NCBI GenBank assembly: GCA_951213105.1
Contig: OX578140.1
Span: 29,551,780 to 29,615,779 of the forward strand
Origin: Amaurobius ferox
Taxonomy: Eukaryota; Arthropoda; Arachnida; Araneae; Amaurobiidae
Length of the DNA stretch: 64,000 bases
Direction of reading: 5' to 3'
Numbering within the stretch: position 1 is the stretch's first letter; each line of letters begins with the position of its first letter. The notes under the pieces were generated by a model. It was not told the origin of the DNA and ran no database searches. It worked only from the letters and a program-made list of their open reading frames with translations. The translations under genes and the position numbers were made by a program. Below are positions 22,999 through 31,247 of this stretch, in pieces.

Positions 22999-23649
22999 TT
23001 ATTTATCATCTTTGTTTGTTAATTGTCTCAAAATATAAACACACTCTCTCAAGACTGATTTAACTTCATATATCTCTTCAATAATTTTCTCTTGGTAAGG
23101 TTCTATTTCGCGATGACCAAACTTTTTATTTAATTCACTCATCTGTATAGTTTGTACTTTTTTCCAATGAACATTAAAAAAGTGATCAGGTAATAGCTCA
23201 AATTTATATTTAATCAAATGACAAAAATCTAATTTATGCATAAATTCTTCTATAAAATTTTCACTAAATGTTTGATATCTAGTTATATACAACCAATTTA
23301 AATCATCTTTTAATTCTCTCATGGTATCTTCTGTAAGATTTTGAAATATTGATACTTTATATAAATCTAAATTATCAGAAAATTTTATGATAAATTCGTT
23401 ACTTAAAGTTTGATATTGAGATATGTTTACCCAATCTACTTTATCTTTACATTTTTCTATAAAATCTTCTGATAATTTTTGATATCTAGAAATTTTAGGC
23501 CAATCATCAGGTTGAGCAAATTCTTCAATAAAAGATTCAGACAGTGTTGAATATTGTAAAACTAAATCCCAATTTACATGATTAATAAGATTTCTAATTA
23601 CATCTTCAGATAAATTTTTTCTAGAAAATTCATTCCAATCAATATCCAT
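22999..23649 (-). CDS. Repeat protein with L-S-E-x-F-I-E / W-x-x-I-S-x-Y-Q units
   Basis: 216 codons. About five units of roughly 24 residues repeat the pattern LSEDFIEKCKDKVDWVNIS then YQ, spanning residues 10-150, followed by a more ordinary helical tail. Comparable LSE-FIE-DW-IS-YQ repeats are known to me from giant-virus and some phage proteins of unknown function. It lies between the fiber-like gene and the LRR gene, at the cargo end of the capsid arm. Start is in CTTTCTAATAAATGG. I do not know its function; a protein-interaction solenoid is the natural reading. Confidence 0.75.
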   Translation of the reverse strand: MDIDWNEFSRKNLSEDVIRNLINHVNWDLVLQYSTLSESFIEEFAQPDDWPKISRYQKLSEDFIEKCKDKVDWVNISQYQTLSNEFIIKFSDNLDLYKVSIFQNLTEDTMRELKDDLNWLYITRYQTFSENFIEEFMHKLDFCHLIKYKFELLPDHFFNVHWKKVQTIQMSELNKKFGHREIEPYQEKIIEEIYEVKSVLRECVYILRQLTNKDDK

Positions 23650-23670
23650 TTATTAGAAAGAAATTTTTTC
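23645..23670 (-). promoter_or_regulatory. Start-site motif of the repeat-protein gene
   Basis: Minus strand reads AAAAATTTCTTTCTAATAAA then TGG. It also contains the TAA stop of the upstream fiber-like gene. Confidence 0.5.
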
Positions 23671-24519
23671 AATATGCATATAAGGTTTTAAAGCGTTACC
23701 ATCACATTTTATCTTTAATGTGATGATATCATCACGTTTACCATAAGCAAAACAGGTTACTGTATCTCTATTAACATTTGAAATTTCCTTACCATTGATT
23801 TCCAGTGATATCAGTGGACTTTTATCATATATATATTTACTTTCTACTGTATCATATATATCTATATATATAGAAATTTTCATATACATATCGGTAGATA
23901 ATCGCATCTCTTGATCCAGTAATTTTGAGCTCATCATATTGAAATTTACTTTTTTATAATCCCCATCTGTATGAAAATCATCTAGTATAGTAACCCAGAT
24001 ATCTCTATTGTCTAAATATATTTTATTGACAGCATCGTTATCATTTTCAGGTTCAGAAACATTTGTAATTATTTTATTTTTTGCATCAAATTTATCATTC
24101 TGTAATATTAACGAATTTTTTTCAAAATATCTTTTATTCACAACATTTTTTTCATCTTTAGGATCTGCAACATTTCCTATTCTTTTTCTTTTTGCATCAA
24201 AAACTTTTCCTTCTAAAGAATGTAAAGTTGTATCATTTAATTCTTTTATTCTCTTGCCTGTTTCTACAGTAAAGGATAAAAAACTCTCATCATATTTAGT
24301 TTCTATATGATCTCTCAATTCATGATGATTATTCTCTATTTTATTCAAAACAAAACTTTTAGTGGTTAAATCTAAATCATCTATAGGATTTTCACAATTT
24401 TTTAAAATTCTATTTTCCATATCATAATTTCCATCATTCATTAATTTTAAACCTATACCAGGAGGTCCAATAGGTCCTTCTTTCATTTGATCATCATAAG
24501 GTGGATAATAAGCACTCAT
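23653..24519 (-). CDS. Fiber-like virion protein with collagen-like start
   Basis: 288 codons. Residues 14-21 read EGPIGPPG, a short collagen-type Gly-X-Y segment, followed by a region with repeats of the type I-x-N-V-x-[DE]-P-[KE]-[DN]...[VA]-V-N-K-x-Y (about residues 112-130 and 150-170; an earlier NPIDDLDLTTKSFV is related). These repeats are typical of trimeric phage tail-fiber and adenovirus-like fiber shafts. The C-terminal 110 residues are beta-rich and could be a trimeric head. It sits directly downstream of the major capsid gene in the leftward operon-like series. A receptor-binding spike is inferred from architecture and position, not from homology that I can confirm. Start in TTAAATAAATGAG. 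Confidence 0.7.
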   Translation of the reverse strand: MSAYYPPYDDQMKEGPIGPPGIGLKLMNDGNYDMENRILKNCENPIDDLDLTTKSFVLNKIENNHHELRDHIETKYDESFLSFTVETGKRIKELNDTTLHSLEGKVFDAKRKRIGNVADPKDEKNVVNKRYFEKNSLILQNDKFDAKNKIITNVSEPENDNDAVNKIYLDNRDIWVTILDDFHTDGDYKKVNFNMMSSKLLDQEMRLSTDMYMKISIYIDIYDTVESKYIYDKSPLISLEINGKEISNVNRDTVTCFAYGKRDDIITLKIKCDGNALKPYMHIEKISF

Positions 24520-24529
24520 TTATTTAATT

Positions 24530-25864
24530 TTAAGATTTTAAACTCTTAACCATTGTTATAGTTTTATTTTTTAAATTTATAAAACATCTCTTTCTTTCTT
24601 TAAAAATAAAATAAAACTTATATTCCTTTTGACTATTCGTTATCCAATTAAATTCAATATCTAAATTATTTAAATCGGTATAGTTTTCATGATTTGATGA
24701 GTCAAAAGGAAAAATAGGATACAGTTTACCAAAATTCTCCTTATTTATCAAAGGTCCTGTTTCTGTATTATTATCGTTTAATCCTTCATGTAAAAGAGCT
24801 TCATACACTCTACCATAATCTTTATTGGCAAAATTTGTTTTATAACGCATAAGAGGAACTTGTTTATTATTAATCATCAACCAGCATTCTGCCATATCTA
24901 TATGATCAAATATCATATTATTTTTTTCATAATTACTATCTCTTTCAACATATTGAGGAATAACATAGACACTTAAAACTTCATCTGACGCTGTAGTTGC
25001 TGTCACAGATCCACTGTTGCTTCTATATGGACCTACCATCTTAAATCTATATCGATCCCAATTTACCTCTATATCTTTATTAGATAGATATGATTCCAGA
25101 AACAAACTTTCTGCAGAATTTTTTAATTCTATATAAGGTAAATGTAAGGTTAAACCTTCAACTACTACCTAATAATTTTCGTTTCTTATATTAGTATATA
25201 TCATATTTTTATTTTCATTTCTTTGAATTTCTATTTTCACTTCAAAACCTGAAATTATCTTTTCATATTCTCTAAAGAAATCGATTATATCTTTTAAAGG
25301 TGTCCATATTTTAATGACATTGCTATCTTTCGTTAGTTCCCATCTCTTTACGAATCCTTCGTTATGATCTTTATTCATTTTCAAATTATTAAAAAATTCA
25401 GTTATTTTAGTAGTATCTTCTAAAGTACCATCATATTTAAACTCATTACGGTCAGCTGAATCAGATGTATCTAGATAAAAAAATTCATTTTGAGCTTGTG
25501 ATGTTACATAATCAGGAGTATAATGAATTAATCTTAAAACATGATTCATGATTGAAAAATTTGACTGTGTATTTGATTCAATTTCAGTATCTCCTATATG
25601 TACTTTTAAAGTTTTGATAAAACCTCCACCATTTACTAGACTCACATTTTCGTTTCCAATGGATGATTTATCATTTTTTGTAATTTTTAATTTTAGTTCA
25701 AGATATCCTCTAGAATATAAAATTTTAGCTTTAGTATCATTAATATGAAAAACATAGGTGGCATTCTCATCTGAACTATGTTCTTTTGGATGAATTTCTC
25801 TTAATTCATAACTTTTAATGTGATCATTATAATAATAACGAGTATCACTTAAATCATAAATCAT
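24530..25864 (-). CDS. MCP: Major capsid protein (double jelly-roll), one in-frame TAG
   Basis: The frame opened at 25864 runs 231 codons to a TAG at 25169-25171, then continues in the same frame without another stop for 212 codons to a TAA at 24530, 444 codons in all. The first part begins MIYDLSDTRYYYND and contains GGGFIKTLKVHIGDTEIES. The part after the TAG reads VVVEGLTLHLPYIELKN, like the link into the second barrel in Polinton capsid proteins. The length fits the family. It lies between the minor capsid and fiber-like genes. Whether the TAG is a decay mutation or is read through cannot be settled from sequence; no readthrough signal such as CAR-YYA follows it. Confidence 0.75.
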
Positions 25865-25906
25865 TTATTTAGGAAGAATTTTTAAACCACCTCCTTTCTT
25901 TTTCAT
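25865..25906 (-). CDS. Micro-ORF, 13 codons, basic
   Basis: MKKKGGGLKILPK followed by TAA, which abuts the ATG of the major capsid gene (TAA-ATG). It is preceded by the 28-codon micro-ORF. Very basic and Gly-rich, it could be a leader peptide of the capsid mRNA, a core peptide, or chance. Confidence 0.3.
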   Translation of the reverse strand: MKKKGGGLKILPK

Positions 25907-25915
25907 AGAAAATAT

Positions 25916-26002
25916 TTAATTTAATTTATTCTTAGGTTTCAATAAAACCTTTAAAAATCCTAGTATTTTTTTACTTTTTCTATATAATCTATGTTTATTC
26001 AT
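25916..26002 (-). CDS. Micro-ORF, 28 codons, basic peptide
   Basis: Starts MNKHRLYRKSKKIL and ends with TAA at 25916. The start sits in CTTAAATAAATGAAT, the same start-site motif as the neighbouring large genes, and 4 bp after the stop of the minor capsid gene, so it occupies a proper gene slot. Its composition (many Lys/Arg, several Leu) resembles small DNA-binding core peptides of adenovirus-like virions, but this is inference only. Confidence 0.45.
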   Translation of the reverse strand: MNKHRLYRKSKKILGFLKVLLKPKNKLN

Positions 26003-26006
26003 TTAT

Positions 26007-26699
26007 TTAAGAAGAAATACAATTAAATTCTACAGCTCCTTTATTTAAATCTATTAATTCACCTTTTTGATTAGTAATCCTCATTTTTATTCTTTCAACA
26101 GGATCTCCTTTAACAGGAAAAAATATCCAATTATTAAATTCTTTTGAAATTATACTACCTGGAGGGTTTTTATTAGTGAAAGAATATATAACTTCTGAAT
26201 TATATTGATTTATTAAAGATCCTTTTACAACATCACAGTGAATATAAATATTATCATTTCCATTAGATATATCAGCAATATGTTCACCTTCAATCTCTAT
26301 TTCTTCATCATAACTTCCATATGTCGGTTTTAAAAAGCCTATAATTTTATGAAAGTTACTTTTTGTAAAATCAATTACCCAATCTTTTTTCAGTTTAATA
26401 GATATTCTTTGTCTTGCTTCAATAATACCAAATTTGACAGGTGGATCCTCACCGAATATTTTCATCATATACTCATTTAATCCTCTTATAGTATAATTAC
26501 CATTTGAGATAGTAATTGTTATATCTGTGCCTAATGTATACAATCTAAATATGTTATTTCCATAATTCTTACTTATATTAAACCAGGAAACTTCCATAGA
26601 GAATGAGTGTAAAGCTAATTTTTTTATTTTAAGAGGTGTAATAAAATTTACAGTAAATTCCTCTGATCTCTCATGACCTTCTGATTTTAATATTATCAT
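26007..26699 (-). CDS. mCP: Minor capsid (penton-like) protein
   Basis: 230 codons. The N-terminal part (about residues 1-110) is beta-rich and contains TITISNGNYTIRGLNEYM; then KIIGFLKPTYG near residue 120 and a beta-rich C-terminal half ending VEFNCISS. The 'ISNGNYTIRGLNEYM ... IGFL' layout is characteristic of Polinton/adintovirus minor capsid proteins with a single jelly-roll. It would form the five-fold vertices. The gene starts at GTATAAATGATAA overlapping the last codons of the protease gene (stop at 26696) and precedes the major capsid gene. Confidence 0.75.
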   Translation of the reverse strand: MIILKSEGHERSEEFTVNFITPLKIKKLALHSFSMEVSWFNISKNYGNNIFRLYTLGTDITITISNGNYTIRGLNEYMMKIFGEDPPVKFGIIEARQRISIKLKKDWVIDFTKSNFHKIIGFLKPTYGSYDEEIEIEGEHIADISNGNDNIYIHCDVVKGSLINQYNSEVIYSFTNKNPPGSIISKEFNNWIFFPVKGDPVERIKMRITNQKGELIDLNKGAVEFNCISS

Positions 26700-27130
26700 T
26701 TATACATAACAAAATTTTCATTATAATCACTAGGTTTTTGTGTAGGAAATGATTTGAGAACATTTTTAGGTGATATACCTTTATTTCTTTCTCTTATATA
26801 TTTCATACAAAATATACCACATTTCACAGATGAAGGTTTCTGTAAAAAACTATCATTATAACCTATTTTTTTATTGGATGTAACAAGAAATGATTTAATA
26901 TTTTTAGGAATATAGTCCTTCTTCATATTGTCATATTCACCAAACGGATCAAAATATTCCACATATTTATATTTAGGATCATTATAATAACAAACCCAAT
27001 GAGTTCCGGGACCTGTTGATACATCTAAATTAATGATTCCATTTTCGAATTTTCCTATTGTTTTAGGTAATAAATCGGAGGTAAACACACCTCTAAATCC
27101 TTTTTCATTTTTCATATTTTCTATAATCAT
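26696..27130 (-). CDS. PRO: Adenain-like cysteine protease
   Basis: I place the start at the ATG at 27130, which overlaps the TGA of the upstream gene (ATGA); the frame is open a few codons upstream only from a GTG. 144 codons. Catalytic residues are visible in family order: His in GPGTHWVCYYN, Asp in VEYFDPFGEY, Gln in NDSFLQKPSS and Cys in VKCGIFCMKYI. This is the C5 (adenovirus-type) maturation protease shared by Polintons, adenoviruses and virophages, which cleaves capsid precursors in the assembling virion. Appears intact. Confidence 0.9.
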   Translation of the reverse strand: MIIENMKNEKGFRGVFTSDLLPKTIGKFENGIINLDVSTGPGTHWVCYYNDPKYKYVEYFDPFGEYDNMKKDYIPKNIKSFLVTSNKKIGYNDSFLQKPSSVKCGIFCMKYIRERNKGISPKNVLKSFPTQKPSDYNENFVMYK

Positions 27131-27513
27131 TTTGTCACTGATTCCCACTGTTGATATATTCCCTTTCCAAGTTTTTTTTTTTCCCCAGATCCCTTTTTTT
27201 GCATAGCTGAACTAGCTAATCCTGATAAAGCACCTGTTGCTAATGCCGGAACTGCTAATTTAGCAGCGGTTATTAATGAGGGTATAAGTGCCGCTAGAAA
27301 TGGTAAAAATCCTCCATTTTTATCTAATTGAGTTTTACTGATTGTAATTCTTTTTTTATCATTAATATGATTAATTTGAGTTTTAGTTAAATACATCTCA
27401 TGATTAGGAGTTTTAGATTTATCTATTTGTAATGTTACTTCTACTTTATTTTTAAAAGCTGATTTAAGTTTATTTTTCTGACCTTCACTCAAATAAATTT
27501 TATATTTTATCAT
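27127..27513 (-). CDS. Small virion protein with hydrophobic segment
   Basis: 128 codons. The N-terminal 75 residues are Lys-rich and polar; then LDKNGGFLPFLAALIPSL starts a hydrophobic Ala/Leu-rich stretch to about residue 105, followed by a Gly/Lys-rich tail. The KNGGFLPFL-type hydrophobic block is a recurring feature of a small Polinton/adintovirus virion protein often compared with adenovirus core or membrane-lytic proteins. It lies between the coiled-coil gene and the protease, whose substrate it could be; that link is inference. Start in GTTAATAAATGATA. Confidence 0.6.
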   Translation of the reverse strand: MIKYKIYLSEGQKNKLKSAFKNKVEVTLQIDKSKTPNHEMYLTKTQINHINDKKRITISKTQLDKNGGFLPFLAALIPSLITAAKLAVPALATGALSGLASSAMQKKGSGEKKKLGKGIYQQWESVTK

Positions 27514-27516
27514 TTA

Positions 27517-28275
27517 TTAACAGAGAAATTGTTTATGATATCGTTGTACATCATTATAAGTCATTTCTTTATTTTTTAATAACATATCTAACAATAAAGT
27601 TACTTGATTATACAATTTCTTTGATTTACTTCCTTTACATATTTTTTCTGTTAAATTTGATAATACATTCAATCCTTTACCTACCTTCATTTCTTTACTA
27701 CTTCGAATCATATTTAATCTATGCATATAATTTTGCAACATATTTTCTTTATTTTTAATTTCTTTTACATCATTCTTTTTCTGGTTTAATTCCTCCTCTG
27801 AAAAATTTTTAGCTATAGAAATTGTACTTTTTAAGTTGCCTCTTTTCTTAGATAATCCTTCTTTTAACTGTTTAGCTCTTCCATACATCTCCTCTAATTT
27901 TTCTTGATCGTTTAAAAATACTGACGGTCTGTATAATTTTTCCTCTTTTAAATATTTTAAATTTAAATTTTGATCGATATCATAAGTATAAGATACTAAT
28001 TCTTTCACAGCTTCAATAGGCTCTTCTATAGATGGAAATGTAATATTTTCTACAACATTTTGAATACTTTTCACAACTTCTTTATTTGATTTTTCATATT
28101 TTTCAATTTCTTGAGTGACTGGTTTATGAAATTCTTCTAAGGTCTTTTGAATACCTATTTTGTCTTTTAGTTGATCTTCACTATTCTTTCTTATTCCTTT
28201 TTCTATTTTTACTATTTTAATTGAATCTTTTATTTGCTTTAAAAACTTGTGTTTCCGTTCTTTTTCTAAGTTCAT
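27517..28275 (-). CDS. Coiled-coil protein of unknown function (first leftward gene)
   Basis: 252 codons, strongly charged and helical, with long Lys/Glu-rich segments (residues 1-70 and 120-195) suggesting coiled coils, then a globular helical end. No catalytic motif, signal peptide or membrane segment. It is the first gene of the capsid arm and is divergent from the ATPase across 55 bp. Its position in the virion module suggests a structural or scaffolding role, but I do not recognise the family. Confidence 0.6.
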   Translation of the reverse strand: MNLEKERKHKFLKQIKDSIKIVKIEKGIRKNSEDQLKDKIGIQKTLEEFHKPVTQEIEKYEKSNKEVVKSIQNVVENITFPSIEEPIEAVKELVSYTYDIDQNLNLKYLKEEKLYRPSVFLNDQEKLEEMYGRAKQLKEGLSKKRGNLKSTISIAKNFSEEELNQKKNDVKEIKNKENMLQNYMHRLNMIRSSKEMKVGKGLNVLSNLTEKICKGSKSKKLYNQVTLLLDMLLKNKEMTYNDVQRYHKQFLC

Positions 28276-28330
28276 TTATATAATATTAATTTTTTACTGC
28301 AGCAAATTTTATTTTTACTGCTAGTGAATT
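28276..28330. promoter_or_regulatory. Divergent intergenic region between the two arms
   Basis: The only gap between leftward and rightward gene sets. AT-rich, with the direct repeat TTTTTACTGC at about 28292 and 28313 and TATATAATATTAA next to the leftward start. A bidirectional promoter is the natural expectation; no experimental basis. Confidence 0.4.
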
Positions 28331-29050
28331 ATGATAAAAATTAAAGATTACACGGAACCAGAAGAATTACCTGATCCTAAACAACATCCTTTGTTACCTA
28401 AACATCCATTTAGATTGCTTATAACAGGACCTTCAGGTTCAGGTAAAACAAATTTACTGTTAAATTTGATATATGATTTTTTAAATTTTGATGCACTATA
28501 TATATGCGCAAAAGATTTATACGAACCTAAATATTCTAAATTGCAAGTAAAATATACAATGTTTGATGATATAGGAAGAGAAGATATTTTGAAATGTAAG
28601 AATATAAAGAATAAGAAAACATTATTAGAATTATATGATAAATACAAAAAAACAGAAGTATTCTTTTCTTCAGATGATTTTATTACTGTAGATGATTTAA
28701 ATCCTACATTAAAGAATTTAGTTATTTTTGATGATTGTGTGACTGAGAAAGATCAAAAAACCATTCAGGAATTATTTATCAGAGGTAGAAAGAAAAACGC
28801 ATCTATTATTTATTTATCTCAGTCATATTTTTTAACACCTATCAATATAAGAAAGAACTGTAATTACTTTATATTTTTCAATCTACAACCAAAAGAAATT
28901 CAACAGATTATAAGAGAGATAGATGGTAAATTAAGTACTGAAGAATTCAAACAAATATATAATAAAAGTGTTCAAGAAAAATAGGATTTTTTTATGTTAG
29001 ATTTAGTTAATCCAGAAATAAGATACAGGAAAAAATTTAATCCTTTATAA
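28331..29050 (+). CDS. ATP: FtsK/HerA-type packaging ATPase, one in-frame TAG
   Basis: Walker A is LLITGPSGSGKTNLLL (residues 29-44), Walker B is LKNLVIFDDCV (about 127-137) and a further conserved segment is ASIIYLSQSYF. This is the A32/FtsK-like genome-packaging ATPase of Polintons, virophages and NCLDVs, which drives DNA into the capsid. A TAG at 28982-28984 ends the first 217 codons; the same frame continues without stop for 21 codons to a TAA at 29048-29050, and this extension contains NPEIRYRKKF, typical of the family's C-terminus. So the TAG is internal to the ancestral gene. The next ATG follows the TAA directly. Confidence 0.85.
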
Positions 29051-29440
29051 ATGGATGTATATTTAGAAAAAAGATTATATGTTTACAGAAAGAGTAGAAA
29101 TTTGTATCAAAAGATAAGTATTTCATTATCAGTAAGTAAGGTTATTCTAAGTGGAACAGGTTTATCAGCTATTGCATTTCTACCACTTGCATTTTTAAGT
29201 TTATCAGTTGGTATAGTAGAAGCCATAGATCTTACATTAAAAATAGCAGAAAGGAAAGAAGAATATAGACATTGTTATAATTTTTATAAAGAACTCATTA
29301 ATTCGTTTAAAGCTAAGGATATGACAGAAGAAGAAATTTATATGTGTGAAAAGGATTTCATAAAAAGTTTAAAATTTAATCCAGTTGAAAAATACGTAAA
29401 ACAAATGCAATTGAATGGATATAAATTTCTAAATAAATAA
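29051..29440 (+). CDS. Small membrane protein
   Basis: 129 codons. A hydrophobic hairpin of two adjacent helices is visible at about residues 26-60 (LSGTGLSAIAFLPLAFLSLS), with a basic N-terminus and a charged helical tail. It lies between the ATPase and the PLA2-like gene with no spacing on either side (stop-ATG). Small two-helix membrane proteins occur at this place in other Polintons; function unknown. Start in CCTTTATAAATGG. Confidence 0.6.
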   Translation: MDVYLEKRLYVYRKSRNLYQKISISLSVSKVILSGTGLSAIAFLPLAFLSLSVGIVEAIDLTLKIAERKEEYRHCYNFYKELINSFKAKDMTEEEIYMCEKDFIKSLKFNPVEKYVKQMQLNGYKFLNK

Positions 29441-29917
29441 ATGGTTTGTAAAAAGAAAGGTGGTGATATTGTTGGATGGATACAAGATAAAGTAAATCTT
29501 CCAGAAATGCATTTACCAGGATATCAATATTGTGGTCCAAATACAAAATTAGAAAAAAGATTAAAAAGAGGTGATCCAGAAATAAACAGAGTTGATAAAG
29601 CATGTAAAAAACATGATATTGAATACAATAAAACAAAAGATACAAAACAGAGACATGTTGCTGATCAAAAATTAATAGATGATCTAAATGATATACAAGA
29701 TCCAACATTTCAAGAAAGATTAGCTAGAGGAATTATTAAACCTATTATTAAAGTTAAAAAAACTTTTGGATTAGGTCTTTCTATATATTGTGTCAAGTGT
29801 AAAGATAAAACCCCAACTAAAAATTATCATAAAACTACTTCTAAAAATAATAAACCTGTTGGTAAATGTATCTGTACTATTTGTGGAAGTAAAAAGAATA
29901 CTTTTTTAGGAATTTAA
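29441..29917 (+). CDS. PLA2-like domain plus zinc-ribbon protein
   Basis: 158 codons. Residues 25-65 contain LPGYQYCGPNTKLEKRLKRG and then ACKKHDIEYN, the Ca-binding YCGP loop and His-Asp catalytic pair of the phospholipase A2-like domain found in parvovirus VP1 and in several Polinton/adintovirus proteins. The C-terminal 45 residues hold two Cys pairs (YCVKCKDKT and ICTICGSKK), a zinc ribbon that Polintons often carry. In parvoviruses this enzyme acts on endosomal membranes during entry; the same role here is inference. It is directly followed by the integrase frame. Confidence 0.7.
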   Translation: MVCKKKGGDIVGWIQDKVNLPEMHLPGYQYCGPNTKLEKRLKRGDPEINRVDKACKKHDIEYNKTKDTKQRHVADQKLIDDLNDIQDPTFQERLARGIIKPIIKVKKTFGLGLSIYCVKCKDKTPTKNYHKTTSKNNKPVGKCICTICGSKKNTFLGI

Positions 29918-30903
29918 AAGAGGTCTATTATAATCCAGAAACAGGTTATTGTGGAATTAATGAATTGAAAAGAAAAACAGGGTTACCTAATGTTGAAGAA
30001 TTTTTACATGAACAAGATGTATATACTAGATATAAACCTGTCATTCGTAAATTTAAAAGAAGAAGAGTTTATGTTCCAAACAGTAATAATCAATTTGACG
30101 CTGATTTGTTATTTATAAAAAATTATAGCAAATATAATGATGGAACTAATTATTTGTTAACGGTTATAGATGCTTTTAATAAATATGCTTGGGCTTTTCC
30201 TATAAAAAGAAAAACATCTGAAGAAGTAGTACAAGGTTTTAAACAAGTTTTTAAAGAAAGAATACCAAAATTCATTTTGACAGATGAAGGTACTGAATTT
30301 ACAGGAAAACAGACACAAAAATTATTTAAAGATAATAATATACATTGGTTTACAACTAAAAATAAAGAAATAAAATCTGCAATAGCTGAGAGATTTAATA
30401 TAAGAGAAAAAATTATAAAATATATGCATGCTAACAATACTAAAAGATATATTGATGTATTACCCAAATTACTTAAAAATTATAACAATTCATATCATAG
30501 ATCTATAAAAATGACACCCGTTGAGGCTAGAGAAAATGAATCTCAAGTTTATAAAAATTTATATACTAAAAAGATCATGAAAAAACCTAAATTTAAGATA
30601 GGGGATAGTGTTAGAATATCTACAATTAAGAAAACATTCAGGAAAGTAGATGATTCTACATTCACTGAAGAGATTTTTATAGTTTCTGAAGTATTGAAAA
30701 CAGATCCAATTACTTATCGATTAAAAGATTTAAACAGTAAAGAAATTGAAGGAACTTTTTATGAAAATGAAATGGTAAAATATAATAAAAAAGATGATGT
30801 ATATAAAATTGAAAAAATCATAAAAAAGAAAGGAAATAAGTATTTTGTAAAATGGCTAGGATATCCAGATGACTTTAATAGTTGGACATCTGAATTAGTT
30901 TAA
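29893..30903 (+). CDS. INT: Retroviral-type integrase with chromodomain
   Basis: The open frame begins after a stop at 29890; homology-like sequence (VYYNPETGYCGINELKRKTG) is already present upstream of the first plausible initiators, and no ATG precedes it, so the real start is uncertain (TTG at 29965, a splice acceptor CTTTTTTAG at 29901-29909, or a damaged start). The catalytic triad is visible: Asp in QFDADLLF, Asp in ILTDEGTEF and Glu in SAIAERFN, in DDE order. A C-terminal chromodomain reads YKIEKIIKKKGNKYFVKWLG then YPDDFNSW. The enzyme inserts element DNA with 6-bp duplications, matching the TSDs seen. 312 codons from 29965. Confidence 0.88.
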   Translation, partial: KEYFFRNLKEVYYNPETGYCGINELKRKTGLPNVEEFLHEQDVYTRYKPVIRKFKRRRVYVPNSNNQFDADLLFIKNYSKYNDGTNYLLTVIDAFNKYAWAFPIKRKTSEEVVQGFKQVFKERIPKFILTDEGTEFTGKQTQKLFKDNNIHWFTTKNKEIKSAIAERFNIREKIIKYMHANNTKRYIDVLPKLLKNYNNSYHRSIKMTPVEARENESQVYKNLYTKKIMKKPKFKIGDSVRISTIKKTFRKVDDSTFTEEIFIVSEVLKTDPITYRLKDLNSKEIEGTFYENEMVKYNKKDDVYKIEKIIKKKGNKYFVKWLGYPDDFNSWTSELV

Positions 30904-30909
30904 ATATAA

Positions 30910-31239
30910 ATGAATAAGATGAAATTAATCTATGATTCAGAAGAAGAAGAATATTTTTATGTTATCGATTATGAAAGTTTAAAACAAAGATATAATAGTA
31001 GAGTTTGTTATTTTAATCGATTAAGAAGGAGATATAATATTTCTCAAGAAGTTGAGGATATGTTTTTAAAATTTTTAGATTTTATGTATTATGAGAAATC
31101 AATTAACTATTACTATTTTATGAAAAAGATTTGTGATATTTTAAATATTAAAAATAATATAAAGGTTCAAAGTGTTAAAAAGAAATATGAAAAAATATGG
31201 AATGATTTCTTACAAAGTATTTCAAGAAATGTTTCCTAA
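30910..31239 (+). CDS. Small helical protein, unknown
   Basis: 109 codons, acidic start (DSEEEEYFYVIDYE), then Tyr/Lys-rich helical sequence; no known motif. It ends NVS-stop, and those last bases belong to the junction motif AATGTTTCCTAATAAATGG shared with the next gene. Start is ATATAAATGAATAAG, 6 bp after the integrase stop. Function unknown. Confidence 0.55.
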   Translation: MNKMKLIYDSEEEEYFYVIDYESLKQRYNSRVCYFNRLRRRYNISQEVEDMFLKFLDFMYYEKSINYYYFMKKICDILNIKNNIKVQSVKKKYEKIWNDFLQSISRNVS

Positions 31240-31247
31240 TAAATGGA
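31227..31247 (+). promoter_or_regulatory. Gene-junction motif, copy 1
   Basis: AATGTTTCCTAATAAATGG with a leading A and trailing A. It contains the TAA stop of the upstream gene, an AATAAA hexamer and the ATG of the next gene. Confidence 0.6.

Noticed and set aside
22094..23038. 314-codon plus-strand open frame opposite the LRR gene
   Set aside because: It is the antisense of the 66-bp LRR repeats; periodic coding leaves the opposite strand open.
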